Below the pieces are notes generated by a model. That model did no database searches and had not been told where the DNA came from. It saw nothing but the letters and a program-made list of their open reading frames with translations. From the NCBI GenBank assembly GCA_020847435.1, contig JADLBX010000036.1, forward strand, positions 62,001-126,000: a stretch of DNA of 64,000 nt. Reading direction: 5' to 3'. The position numbers and the translations under genes were made by a program. Below, piece by piece: positions 54,841-63,922 of this stretch. This stretch comes from Anaerolineales bacterium (GTDB lineage Bacteria; Chloroflexota; Anaerolineae; Anaerolineales; Villigracilaceae). Position 1 is the first letter of the stretch; each line of letters begins with the position of its first letter.

Positions 54841-57800
54841 CTATTCCGCTTGCGATTCGTCCATCTCGATCAAAATGAGGAACAGGTTGACGATGGTCGG
54901 GTCGAGGATGGAACCGGCGCTGTCTTTGATGTATTCGATCACTTTGTCGCGGGGCCACGCTTTGCGGTATGGGCGGTCGGAGCGCAGGGCGTCCCAAACA
55001 TCCACCACGGAAAATAATCTTGCGGCAAGCGGGATCTGTTCACCTTTCAAGCCGCGCGGATAACCACTGCCATCCCAATGCTCGTGATGGCAATAGGGGA
55101 TGTCGAGTGCGGGGCGAAGATAGCCGATCGGCGAGAGCAGGTCGAACGCGTATTGCGGATGTCGTTGCATCTCTTCCCATTCCGCTTCGGTGAGCGGACC
55201 GGTCTTTTTGAGGATCTGGTCCGGGACGCCCATCTTGCCGATGTCGTGGAGCAATACGCCGCGGTAAATATTCGCCAGGTCGTCGTCTTTGATGCCCATG
55301 GATTTGGCAAGTCTCATCGTCAACTCGGTGACGCGCCGTGTGTGACCCTCGGTTTCGCGGTCGCGTAGTTCCAACGCGCGGGCCCAACCTTCCAGCGTGA
55401 TATCGTATGCCTGCGTGATTTCCTGGTTGGATTTTTGCAGGTTGTCGAACAAATGGGAGTTATCAATCGCGATGGCGGCTTGTCCAGCGAGCGTTTGCAG
55501 GAATTGCATCCACTCGGCGTTTGGCGCAAGCGGGGTGCGGTGGAAGACCTCGAAGACGCCCTTGATCTGGCCCTTCACGATGAGCGGCACGCCGATGTAT
55601 GTGACAAATCCTTCACGCGTTAAGAGGCGGTCGCGCTGTGCCTCAGGGGAATTCGCCAAATCTACCACGTGGTCGGTTCGGCCTCGCAGGACGATCTGCC
55701 CTGCCAACCCTTCGCCGATTCTCATCAACGGGCGGGTGGGGGTGGGCGTTTGGAATCCCGCGCTCGTCAGCAAACTCAGACTTTGAAGTTCAGGGCGATA
55801 TGCAAGGATGTCCACTGCATCTACGCGTAAGTGTTTGATTGCATGTTCGGTGAGGATGTTGAGCGTCACGCGCAGGTCGGTGGAGGAAACGATGGCAGAG
55901 TCGATATCCCGCATGGCGGTCAACCGGCGGATCTGTTCCTGGCTGTGGTCGAATAGGTCGGCGCGGTGGATCGCATTGCCGACAATTTCAGCCAAGGTGA
56001 CCAGCAGGTTGATGTGCCTGGTGATCTGGCGTTCAGGGGGCATTTGAATGAAGAGTCCGCCCAATGTCCCGGCGGTGGATTTGATCGGGATGCAGGTGGC
56101 GCTGTAATCAGATAGGATCACGTTGGGTTTGTAGACGAGCGGGTCGTTTTTCAGGTCGGGAGTTGTGTATACTTCGCCGGTTTGAAAGACGCGTGAGATG
56201 ATCCCCACATTGGGGTCGAGTTGTTTTTGTTGGATGTCCTTTGAAACGCCGCGCGCGGCGCGTTGAACAAATTTGGCGCTGGCGTGATCGTAGAGCCAGA
56301 TCGATCCGTTCTTCTCACCCAACAGCGCGAGCGTTTCGTCCAGAAAATAGTCAAGCATTTCAGTTTGTGAATTTGTCTTGCGTAGGGCGGAGGAGAGGCG
56401 GTTGATGGCTTCCATTTCCCGGATGCGGTTCTGCGCTTCGATAAAGAGGCGGTCGTTCTCGACGGCGGTGGCGGCGTGAGTGGCAAGCATTTCCAAGAGG
56501 GCCTGTTCTTCGTCGCCGAACGCGTTCGGGTTATACGATTGCGCCGAGATGACCCCCACAATGCGATCGCCCATCCGCATGGGGACCAATACGGCGGACT
56601 TAACTTGTTTGGCGCCCCCAAAGCGCGCGGCGCCGGCGCTTTCAATATCCGTATCGTTCCGTAAGATCACGCTCTTGCCGGTTTGCACGATCCTGGTCGT
56701 TACCCCGGTGGCGCCGCCGCCGATGCTTTCGAATGGGTATCGGTAACCGCTTTCGACGCGATAAACGAAATCATTGGCGTCCCTTTCCTCATTTCGCAGT
56801 GAAATGGTGAAAACGTCGCACATCATTAACTTGCTAGCGGCTCCATGGATCGCCGCGTAGGTTTGTTCGGCATCCTGCGAAAACCGCACGATATCCTGGC
56901 TGATCTGATGCAGGACGGCGCGCCGTTCTGCGGCGCGCAAGGCATCGCGATAGAGCAGGGCATTGCCGATCGCGATCGCGGCGGAATTGGCAAAGGTTTG
57001 GACGACCGTCGCGTCGCGTTCGTTGAACGCATCCGTGCGCTGGCTGTCCAGATTGATGAAGCCGATCACCTTATCCTGGGCGATCATCGGCACTCCCAGC
57101 CAGCCGCGGATGAGTTCTGTCCCTTCCCATTTTTCAAAGCGCGGATCAGCCTGGGCGTCTGGCATGATCAGGTTTTTGCGTAACGCAGCCAACTCGTGCC
57201 ATTTTGCGTCTTTTTGTATCTGCTTCCCGATGATCTGGCTGGGGTTTGCGATACCTTTCACCGCGACGATTTCCATACTTCCGTTTTCAGATTCAAGGAT
57301 GATGGAGGCGCTATCGTGAGGCGCCAGGTTGTCCAACGAGTTGAGGATGGTTTGATACAGTTCGTGAATTTCCAACGTGGTGGACAGCGCCGCGATTGCT
57401 TCTTGAAGATTTTCCGCCTGCTTGCGGCGTTCTGTCTCAGCGGCAAATGATTCTTCTACGCGCCTTTGGTCTTCCTTGGCTAGCCGTAATCTTTCCATGG
57501 CGTTGCCAAGGTTCCCAGCCACCGTGTTGAGGAAGCGTTCATCCTCCACGTCAAAGGCGTCAGGCGCTTTACTCTCAACATTGAGGACGCCGATAATGCG
57601 GTTATTCACGCGGATCGGAACGCACAACTCCGAGCGCACGTCATGGGCGATCTCGATGTACGTTGTTTCTTTGGATACGTCTCCCAGGCGGATGGTCTTT
57701 CCTAAAATCACTGCCTTGCCGGTCACCCCTTCCGTGATCGCCACACCGTTTTGCCAATTTGAGACATCGGCTCCGAAATAGGATGGGTGCGGCGTCAGCA

Positions 57801-58749
57801 TCGTGCCATTCTCGTTGAGTAGAAGCACGCCGCAAACTTCGTTAAAGATCTGCGAGACGATCTGAACCGTCCGTTCCAGGTTTTCTTCTTCTGTTGCGCT
57901 CTCGGCGCCAGCCGCAGTCACCGCATTGAGCACGGTCAACTGTTTCAATTGCCGCTGAAGCGCCGTCTCGGTATCCTTGTCTTTGGTAATGTCGAACAGG
58001 ATGCCCTGCCAGAATAAAGGCTCGCCGAGTTCGCTCCTGATTAAGTTTGTGTCTTCCTTGATCCAGACCACCCTGCCATCGCGTCGCACAATTCGATATT
58101 CCTCGTTGAACGATACCCCGTGATCGTGCGAAGCTTGAAAGGCTTTCGACACCCGCTCGCGATCGAGATCGGAAAGCATCCGTCCCCATAACCCCGGATC
58201 GGAGAGCCATTCTGCCGCCGTATACCCGGTGAGTTCTTCAACTCGTGCGTTGACGAAAACGCCTGTCCCTATGTCGTCTGCCTTGTCGAGGAACACGACG
58301 GCAGGGACCTGCTCGATGAGGTGTTGATATTTGATTTCCGCTTCGCGTAGGGCGGCTTGCTCGCGTGCCAGGCGGTTCTGCGCAATCGCATTGACCAGAA
58401 CCACAGGCAGGCGGCGCAAATAGTCGCTTTGTTTGACCAAATAATCTGCCGCGCCTGCCTTCAGGGCGGTCACTGCCACCTGTTCGTCGCCCTGACCCGT
58501 CACCAGTACAAATGCCGGCGGCGATTTGCGGCTGTTAACCTTCACGAGCAAGTCGAGTCCACTGCCGTCTGGCAGGCGCAAGTCGCACAGAACCAGGTCA
58601 ATCTCCGGGTTTGAACCGAGCAGAGCGAGCGCATCCGCCATCGTGGGCGCGTTCAACAAGTCGAATCTCTGACCCGAGTTTTCTTCGAGAGTGCGACGCG
58701 TCAACGCGACATGCGCGTCCTCGTCTTCAACGTATAGGATCTTCATCAT
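54841..58749 (-). CDS. REC-PAS-multiGAF-HD-GYP protein (1302 aa)
   Basis: MMKILYVEDEDAHVALTRRTLEENS (REC); PAS; several GAFs; HTRRVTELTMRLAKSMG...LLHDIGKMGVPD...HHEHWDGSGYPRGLKGEQIP. Confidence 0.93.
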   Translation of the reverse strand: MMKILYVEDEDAHVALTRRTLEENSGQRFDLLNAPTMADALALLGSNPEIDLVLCDLRLPDGSGLDLLVKVNSRKSPPAFVLVTGQGDEQVAVTALKAGAADYLVKQSDYLRRLPVVLVNAIAQNRLAREQAALREAEIKYQHLIEQVPAVVFLDKADDIGTGVFVNARVEELTGYTAAEWLSDPGLWGRMLSDLDRERVSKAFQASHDHGVSFNEEYRIVRRDGRVVWIKEDTNLIRSELGEPLFWQGILFDITKDKDTETALQRQLKQLTVLNAVTAAGAESATEEENLERTVQIVSQIFNEVCGVLLLNENGTMLTPHPSYFGADVSNWQNGVAITEGVTGKAVILGKTIRLGDVSKETTYIEIAHDVRSELCVPIRVNNRIIGVLNVESKAPDAFDVEDERFLNTVAGNLGNAMERLRLAKEDQRRVEESFAAETERRKQAENLQEAIAALSTTLEIHELYQTILNSLDNLAPHDSASIILESENGSMEIVAVKGIANPSQIIGKQIQKDAKWHELAALRKNLIMPDAQADPRFEKWEGTELIRGWLGVPMIAQDKVIGFINLDSQRTDAFNERDATVVQTFANSAAIAIGNALLYRDALRAAERRAVLHQISQDIVRFSQDAEQTYAAIHGAASKLMMCDVFTISLRNEERDANDFVYRVESGYRYPFESIGGGATGVTTRIVQTGKSVILRNDTDIESAGAARFGGAKQVKSAVLVPMRMGDRIVGVISAQSYNPNAFGDEEQALLEMLATHAATAVENDRLFIEAQNRIREMEAINRLSSALRKTNSQTEMLDYFLDETLALLGEKNGSIWLYDHASAKFVQRAARGVSKDIQQKQLDPNVGIISRVFQTGEVYTTPDLKNDPLVYKPNVILSDYSATCIPIKSTAGTLGGLFIQMPPERQITRHINLLVTLAEIVGNAIHRADLFDHSQEQIRRLTAMRDIDSAIVSSTDLRVTLNILTEHAIKHLRVDAVDILAYRPELQSLSLLTSAGFQTPTPTRPLMRIGEGLAGQIVLRGRTDHVVDLANSPEAQRDRLLTREGFVTYIGVPLIVKGQIKGVFEVFHRTPLAPNAEWMQFLQTLAGQAAIAIDNSHLFDNLQKSNQEITQAYDITLEGWARALELRDRETEGHTRRVTELTMRLAKSMGIKDDDLANIYRGVLLHDIGKMGVPDQILKKTGPLTEAEWEEMQRHPQYAFDLLSPIGYLRPALDIPYCHHEHWDGSGYPRGLKGEQIPLAARLFSVVDVWDALRSDRPYRKAWPRDKVIEYIKDSAGSILDPTIVNLFLILIEMDESQAE

Positions 58750-58926
58750 GGGGCGTCGGAGGTGGATTTCATTGGTGAACCGGTGGAATTAGACGATCTA
58801 GGTGGATATTATATGACGAAGTTTGCTTAGGAGATTATCAATTTCCTTTCAGCGCCTCGAAAACAAAAAATGCCTTGCGGCGTCAACCGTAGATCGTCAA
58901 TCCAAAATCGTAAACCTAAAATATGG

Positions 58927-58944
58927 TTGAGGCGTCGGCGGGAT
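58927..58944. repeat. Partial duplicate of tRNA-Cys 3' end plus flank
   Basis: TTGAGGCGTCGGCGGGAT vs 59027-59044 TTGAGGCGTCGACGGGAT, 1 mismatch, exactly 100 bp apart. Confidence 0.6.
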
Positions 58945-59029
58945 GAGTTGCGAAGCGTTCCCCATGGGGAAATCTGTGGCGGCAAATAAAAATGACGCAC
59001 ACGGCGTCATCTTTGGGCATCACTTGTTG

Positions 59030-59100
59030 AGGCGTCGACGGGATTTGAACCCGTGGTGAGGGTTTTGCAGACCCTTGCCTTACCACTTGGCCACGACGCC
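59030..59100 (-). tRNA. tRNA-Cys (GCA)
   Basis: GGCGTCGTGGCCAAGTGGTAAGGCAAGGGTCTGCAAAACCCTCACCACGGGTTCAAATCCCGTCGACGCCT cloverleaf. Confidence 0.95.
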
Positions 59101-59113
59101 GTGAAAAAAACTG

Positions 59114-59185
59114 AGCGGGCGATGGGATTCGAACCCACGACCTTCTCCTTGGCAAGGAGACGTACTACCACTGTACTACGCCCGC
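59114..59185 (-). tRNA. tRNA-Gly (GCC)
   Basis: GCGGGCGTAGTACAGTGGTAGTACGTCTCCTTGCCAAGGAGAAGGTCGTGGGTTCGAATCCCATCGCCCGCT. Confidence 0.96.
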
Positions 59186-59210
59186 GATTTCGGCAAACGA
59201 TCGCCGAGAG

Positions 59211-59283
59211 TGCCGAGACACAGAATCGAACTGTGGACACCGCGATTTTCAGTCGCGTGCTCTACCAACTGAGCTATCTCGGC
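59211..59283 (-). tRNA. tRNA-Phe (GAA)
   Basis: GCCGAGATAGCTCAGTTGGTAGAGCACGCGACTGAAAATCGCGGTGTCCACAGTTCGATTCTGTGTCTCGGCA. Confidence 0.96.
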
Positions 59284-59518
59284 GATATTCTGTTGTTAAG
59301 CGTGCGGAATTTTACTTTGGGAGAGGGGGATTGTCAAGCAAGGCTGCGCGAGTGCGTCGCACTTGTCCTCTGAAGCGATTCTCAACTTTTGGATTCACTC
59401 GACTATCAATCTGACTCAACCTTGTCAGTGCGACGCACCCTCATACCCGCTTCTCTCTTGACCTCAGCCTGCTTCGCCACTAGAATCCTGCCTCGCCCTT
59501 CAAGTTTGTTCGCCTCCG

Positions 59519-59620
59519 TTCATCCCGCAGTTCAACTGCGGGATGAACGACGCACGCAATGGATAAACGATCTATTTTTGAAAATTCAACCTTTGTTCTT
59601 TCCGCAGTTCAACTGCGGAA
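59519..59620. repeat. Two related palindromes upstream of ffh
   Basis: TTCATCCCGCAGTTCAACTGCGGGATGAA (59519-59547) and TTCCGCAGTTCAACTGCGGAA (59600-59620). Confidence 0.7.
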
Positions 59621-59637
59621 ACAACGGGAAAATATTC

Positions 59638-60960
59638 ATGTTTGAAAACTTAACCTCACGCCTCAACCAAGTATTCGACCAACTCCGCCGCCGCGGCAAA
59701 CTCTCCGAAGCGGATGTGGATGCCGCCATGCGCGAAGTGCGCCTCGCCCTCCTCGAAGCGGACGTGCATTTCAGCGTCGTCAAAACATTCATTGCGCGCG
59801 TGCGCGAGCGCGCGGTCGGTGCCGAAGTGTCGAAGGCTCTCGCACCTGGTCAACAAGTCATCAAGATCGTCAACGAAGAATTGATCGCCACACTCGGCGA
59901 GCCTGCTCCGTTGAAATTTTCGGGACCCAAGCCGCACGTCATCATGATGGTTGGTTTGCAAGGCTCGGGTAAAACGACTCACGCGGGCAAGATTGCAAAG
60001 ATGCTCCGCTCGAAAGGGGAGCGGGTGATGCTCGTCGCGGGCGACCCGTATCGTCCCGCCGCGGTGACTCAACTTCAACAACTTGGCGAACGGATTGACG
60101 TTCCCGTTGAGGCAGACCTCAACGTCAAGCCGCCAGAACTCGTCCAGCGCGCGTTCGAGAAAGCCCAAAAGGGCGGATACGGCGTCGTGATCGTGGACAC
60201 AGCTGGAAGGTCGCAGTTAGACGCGCCGTTGATGGAGGAGTTAAAGTCCATCGTGGCGAAAGTCCCGCCAGTGGAAATCCTGCTCGTGGTTGATTCCATG
60301 ATCGGGCAGGAGGCGTTGAACATCGCGCAGGGATTCCGCGACAACGTTTCGATCACGGGTTTGGTGATGACGAAGATGGACGGCGACTCGCGCGGCGGCG
60401 CGGCAATCTCGATCCGTTCGGTGACGGGCGTGCCGATCAAATTTATCGGCACGGGCGAGAAACTCGACGCGCTCGAAACGTACGATCCCGCGCGCTTATC
60501 GTCACGGATTTTGGGGATGGGCGACATGATCGGCTTGATCGAAAAAGCCGAAGCCGCGTTCGACGCGGAGGTCGCGCAAAAATCTGCCGAGCGCATGATG
60601 AAGGGACAGTTCTCGCTCGAAGACTGGCTCGACCAGATGAAGCAGATGAAAAAGATGGGACCGCTCGCCCAGATCATGGATATGTTGCCAGGGCAAATGG
60701 GACAAGCCGCGCGTCAGATTGACCCGAAAGAGATCGAGAAAAATTTCAAGCAGTCTGAGGCGATCATCAATTCGATGACCGTGAATGAACGCCGCGACCC
60801 CGACATCCTGAACGCCTCACGCCGCCGCCGCATTGCATCTGGCTCTGGCATGGAAGTGCAGGATGTGAACCGCCTGATCAAGCAGTTCCGTGAAGCGCAA
60901 AAGATGATGAAGATGTTGCAGAAAACGGGAGGGAAGGGGTTGGGGAGGTTGTTTGGTTAG
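59638..60960 (+). CDS. ffh: Signal recognition particle protein Ffh
   Basis: MFENLTSRLNQVFDQLRRRGKLSEADVDAAMREVRLALLEADV; GLQGSGKTTHAGKIAKML; C-term Met-rich M domain; ATG 59638. Confidence 0.95.
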   Translation: MFENLTSRLNQVFDQLRRRGKLSEADVDAAMREVRLALLEADVHFSVVKTFIARVRERAVGAEVSKALAPGQQVIKIVNEELIATLGEPAPLKFSGPKPHVIMMVGLQGSGKTTHAGKIAKMLRSKGERVMLVAGDPYRPAAVTQLQQLGERIDVPVEADLNVKPPELVQRAFEKAQKGGYGVVIVDTAGRSQLDAPLMEELKSIVAKVPPVEILLVVDSMIGQEALNIAQGFRDNVSITGLVMTKMDGDSRGGAAISIRSVTGVPIKFIGTGEKLDALETYDPARLSSRILGMGDMIGLIEKAEAAFDAEVAQKSAERMMKGQFSLEDWLDQMKQMKKMGPLAQIMDMLPGQMGQAARQIDPKEIEKNFKQSEAIINSMTVNERRDPDILNASRRRRIASGSGMEVQDVNRLIKQFREAQKMMKMLQKTGGKGLGRLFG

Positions 60961-61982
60961 AAGAATCTCGATACGAGCTCTCCAACTTTGATAAGAGCCA
61001 TTACTAGGCCAGCCACAGATGAAATATCAGACAGGACTGTTTTTGCTTCATTGATATATTTCATAATAGTCTTTTTGTTTGGCTCTGGTTCTTGCGCTAG
61101 CTGAATGGCTTTTGTCAATTTGAGCTCTGCCTTAGTAGCGATTTCATCACTTATTGCTTTTGCCCGAACAGCTTGGGTTAACTCGAGTTTTAATTTTTCG
61201 AGTTCAGCGATAAGTTCTACGCGATCCCTCACGCTGTCAAAGTTGATATTCCCAGCTGCGTTATATTGATAACCAACCGTTTGGTTTCTTTGATCAAAGA
61301 CTGTCATATCGCCTTCCTTGGATTCTATATTTATTGAACCTTCAAATGTTGAGTTGTCACCCAAGATGATGATTTGTACCATATGGCCTATTTGCTTGTG
61401 TGATATTGATGGATTATTAGCGAAATCAGTTTTAGAAAAATCAGGATACAAAACTGACAGTTCTAAGGTGAATTTTTGTAACCGATCTCGAACTGTCTCT
61501 AGGATTTGAATAAGTTGCTGGCGTGATATAACCCTCCAGGCGTCAAGGCAATTCATATTTGGATAGACACGATGGCTGAAATATTTGAAAATACTTGGCG
61601 GTAGAGGTTCTTTTAATTCATTCTTGCGGGCAGTGTCGGCGGCATTTATATCAGCCTCGATTTTTACTACACCATCTCCTATATTTATTGCAGCCTCTAA
61701 TTTTTTGAAATTTTCACGCCACTCTTTGGGAAAATTATTAAGTGGAACAGGGGCATTGGTTATACGTCTTGTTGTGCTCACGAAATCGCCAAATATTTGG
61801 GAGGTTATTTTTCGATAATTAGGCAAAGTAGCTGCATCTACATAGCCATTTAATTCAAATTCGACCCAGCTACTAAACTCCTGGTTTTTTAAACGATGTG
61901 CTAATACCCGCGCTTTTCTTAAAATAGCCGATGTGGGTCTATCTCCAAGAATGTCGTCTTGTATCTCGGCAAATAAGTTCAT
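60957..61982 (-). CDS. AbiTii-domain protein (putative abortive-infection/defence)
   Basis: N-term LFAEIQDDILGDRPTSAILRKARVLAHRLKNQEFSSWVEFELNGY matches the AbiTii pattern; central beta-rich SINIESKEGDMTVFDQRNQTVGYQYNAAGNIN; C-term helical plus hydrophobic tail. Confidence 0.7.
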   Translation of the reverse strand: MNLFAEIQDDILGDRPTSAILRKARVLAHRLKNQEFSSWVEFELNGYVDAATLPNYRKITSQIFGDFVSTTRRITNAPVPLNNFPKEWRENFKKLEAAINIGDGVVKIEADINAADTARKNELKEPLPPSIFKYFSHRVYPNMNCLDAWRVISRQQLIQILETVRDRLQKFTLELSVLYPDFSKTDFANNPSISHKQIGHMVQIIILGDNSTFEGSINIESKEGDMTVFDQRNQTVGYQYNAAGNINFDSVRDRVELIAELEKLKLELTQAVRAKAISDEIATKAELKLTKAIQLAQEPEPNKKTIMKYINEAKTVLSDISSVAGLVMALIKVGELVSRFF

Positions 61983-62026
61983 TGGGAGCCCAAAGCAACT
62001 GTGGGAAATTGATAGGTTGGCACGAT

Positions 62027-62329
62027 TTATATATTGCTGTTTTGTATTCGCATGATGAGTTCTTCTCCAGAGAGACTTGAAAACTCGCCATCCTCCAATT
62101 CAAGCAATACCCTTGGTTGAGAATTGTTGTACACACATAGTTGTATGAAACGACCATCCATGCTACTTCTACTTGCCCATACGAGGCGTCGAGTAATTCC
62201 TTTTTTGAATGCTAGACTCGTGACATCACTCTCGACTGCCTTTAAAACATTTTCCTCTTTGGCGGACAGATTCACGTACAGTGCCATGTTAACTTCAGCT
62301 TCACTTGCCATTTCTAACTCCTTTGCCAA
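62027..62329 (-). CDS. Small hypothetical protein (100 aa) upstream of AbiTii gene
   Basis: ORF with same low-GC composition, 45 bp upstream of and codirectional with 60957-61982. Confidence 0.55.
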   Translation of the reverse strand: MAKELEMASEAEVNMALYVNLSAKEENVLKAVESDVTSLAFKKGITRRLVWASRSSMDGRFIQLCVYNNSQPRVLLELEDGEFSSLSGEELIMRIQNSNI

Positions 62330-62469
62330 CTCTCATTGTGTATGGCTATTCATCAATCGGACTTATTAATATTATAACTGGTTTGCTAAGGCGTTATACG
62401 AGATCCTGTGGTTGTTGAATCCTTTCCCGTGCTCCCCTAATCTATTCAAGTGCTTTCTCCCTCCTCTCT

Positions 62470-62501
62470 TCACACCGAATTCACAACCCAAAACTATACT
62501 G
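62470..62501 (+). promoter_or_regulatory. Direct repeat TTCACA-N5-TTCACA (11-bp period) upstream of -10 TATACT
   Basis: 62470-62475 and 62481-62486; -10 at 62496-62501; no good -35. Confidence 0.4.
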
Positions 62502-62532
62502 CCGTTCATAAGTTCAAACAAAAGGAGAAAAA

Positions 62533-62943
62533 ATGAACGGAAAAATTGGTTTACGTATCGTCTCTGGGTTGGTCTTGCTGGCGGTCATCGCCGCCATCGG
62601 CTTCTTCGCTTTTCAAGCGGGAGTGGCGCAAGGCTCGCCGATCACCATCGAAGCGCCTTCGGGCGAGTCGGTTCCCGCGCCGTATCCGCATTACGGCTAC
62701 GGGTATGGGATGCCCTTCCGAGGTCCGCATTTCGGATTTGGCTTCGGATGCTTGATTCCCCTCTTCGGGTTGTTTCTGCTAGCGCTTGCGTTCAAAGCCT
62801 TCCGCGTGATGATGTGGGGTCCGCGCTGGGGCTGGGGACATCGTCACGGCGGCTGGGGTGAGCATGGCGTCCCGCCGATGTTCGAAGAGTGGCACAAGCG
62901 CGCGCACGGTGAGGCGAAAGAATCGAAAGACAGCGGAGGTTGA
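62533..62943 (+). CDS. Small membrane protein of unknown function
   Basis: Two TM segments (GLVLLAVIAAIGFFAFQAG; CLIPLFGLFLLALAF); His/Gly-rich region; RBS aaggag. Confidence 0.65.
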   Translation: MNGKIGLRIVSGLVLLAVIAAIGFFAFQAGVAQGSPITIEAPSGESVPAPYPHYGYGYGMPFRGPHFGFGFGCLIPLFGLFLLALAFKAFRVMMWGPRWGWGHRHGGWGEHGVPPMFEEWHKRAHGEAKESKDSGG

Positions 62944-62944
62944 C

Positions 62945-63169
62945 ATGAACGTTTCGAACAAGACTCTGCGGAATATTCTACGAGCCGCTCACCTCGTGAT
63001 CGGGGCGCTGACTATGATGTATGTCTATTCCCCGCTGGGCGATCTGATGTGGTTCGGTATGCTGGTCAAGGGGAGCGTATTGCCAATCCTTGTGCTCTCT
63101 GGTTTGGCGATGTGGCAAATGCCAACTCTCACGAAATTCCTCAAACGTCAATCAGCGCCCATTCAGTAA
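62945..63169 (+). CDS. Small membrane protein
   Basis: MNVSNKTLRNILRAAHLVIGALTMMYVYSPLG; hydrophobic; start moved from 62858 to 62945. Confidence 0.65.
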   Translation: MNVSNKTLRNILRAAHLVIGALTMMYVYSPLGDLMWFGMLVKGSVLPILVLSGLAMWQMPTLTKFLKRQSAPIQ

Positions 63170-63182
63170 CGGTCTCAACATT

Positions 63183-63216
63183 GATGAACAGCGGACAGTC
63201 CTGCCCGCTGTTCATC
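63183..63216. terminator. Hairpin GATGAACAGCGG...CCGCTGTTCATC before response regulator
   Basis: 12-bp perfect arms, inner CAG/CTG; abuts a putative -10 GTATAAT. Confidence 0.6.
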
Positions 63217-63235
63217 GTATAATCGGATAAAGCGA

Positions 63236-63922
63236 ATGAAAACCATCCTCGTTGTGGACGACGAACCTAAGATCACCCAACTCGTGCGGGATTATCTCGA
63301 ACGCGCGGGATTTGGCGTTTTGATCGCGTACGATGGGAAGCACGCCCTCTCGCTAGCGAAGACGGAAAAGCCTTCGGCGGTCATTCTGGACCTCGGTCTG
63401 CCTCAGCTAGACGGCTTGGACTTCACCCGCGAGTTTCGCAAACTCTCCAACGCGCCGATCATCATGCTCACCGCCCGCGCCGACGAATCGGACAAACTCA
63501 TCGGTCTCGAACTCGGCGCGGACGATTACATGACCAAGCCGTTCAGCCCGAAGGAACTGGTGGCGCGCGTGCGTGTCGTTTTCCGCCGCATCGAAAACGC
63601 GGCGAGCGTGAACTCGGAAATGATCCGTGTGGCAGATTTGACCCTCGATGTGCCGCGTCTGCGAGTCACAGCCGAGAAGCGCGAGATCGAAGAGTTGACT
63701 CCCACTGAGTTTGAGTTGCTTGCCACGTTGGCGCGCCAGCCTGGACGCGTCTTCACGCGCGCCCAATTGTTGGATGCGATCCACGGCGTGGCATTCGAAT
63801 CCTACGAGCGGGCAATTGACGCGCACATCAAAAATATCCGTCGCAAGGTTGAGGTCAAGGCGAGCGAGCCGAAGTATGTGTTGACCGTGTATGGCGTCGG
63901 ATATAAATTTGCGGATAAATAA
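63236..63922 (+). CDS. OmpR/PhoB-family response regulator
   Basis: ILVVDDEPKITQLVRDYLERAGF; VILDLGLPQLDG; winged helix ELTPTEFELLATLARQPGRVFTRAQLLDAIHG. Confidence 0.94.
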   Translation: MKTILVVDDEPKITQLVRDYLERAGFGVLIAYDGKHALSLAKTEKPSAVILDLGLPQLDGLDFTREFRKLSNAPIIMLTARADESDKLIGLELGADDYMTKPFSPKELVARVRVVFRRIENAASVNSEMIRVADLTLDVPRLRVTAEKREIEELTPTEFELLATLARQPGRVFTRAQLLDAIHGVAFESYERAIDAHIKNIRRKVEVKASEPKYVLTVYGVGYKFADK

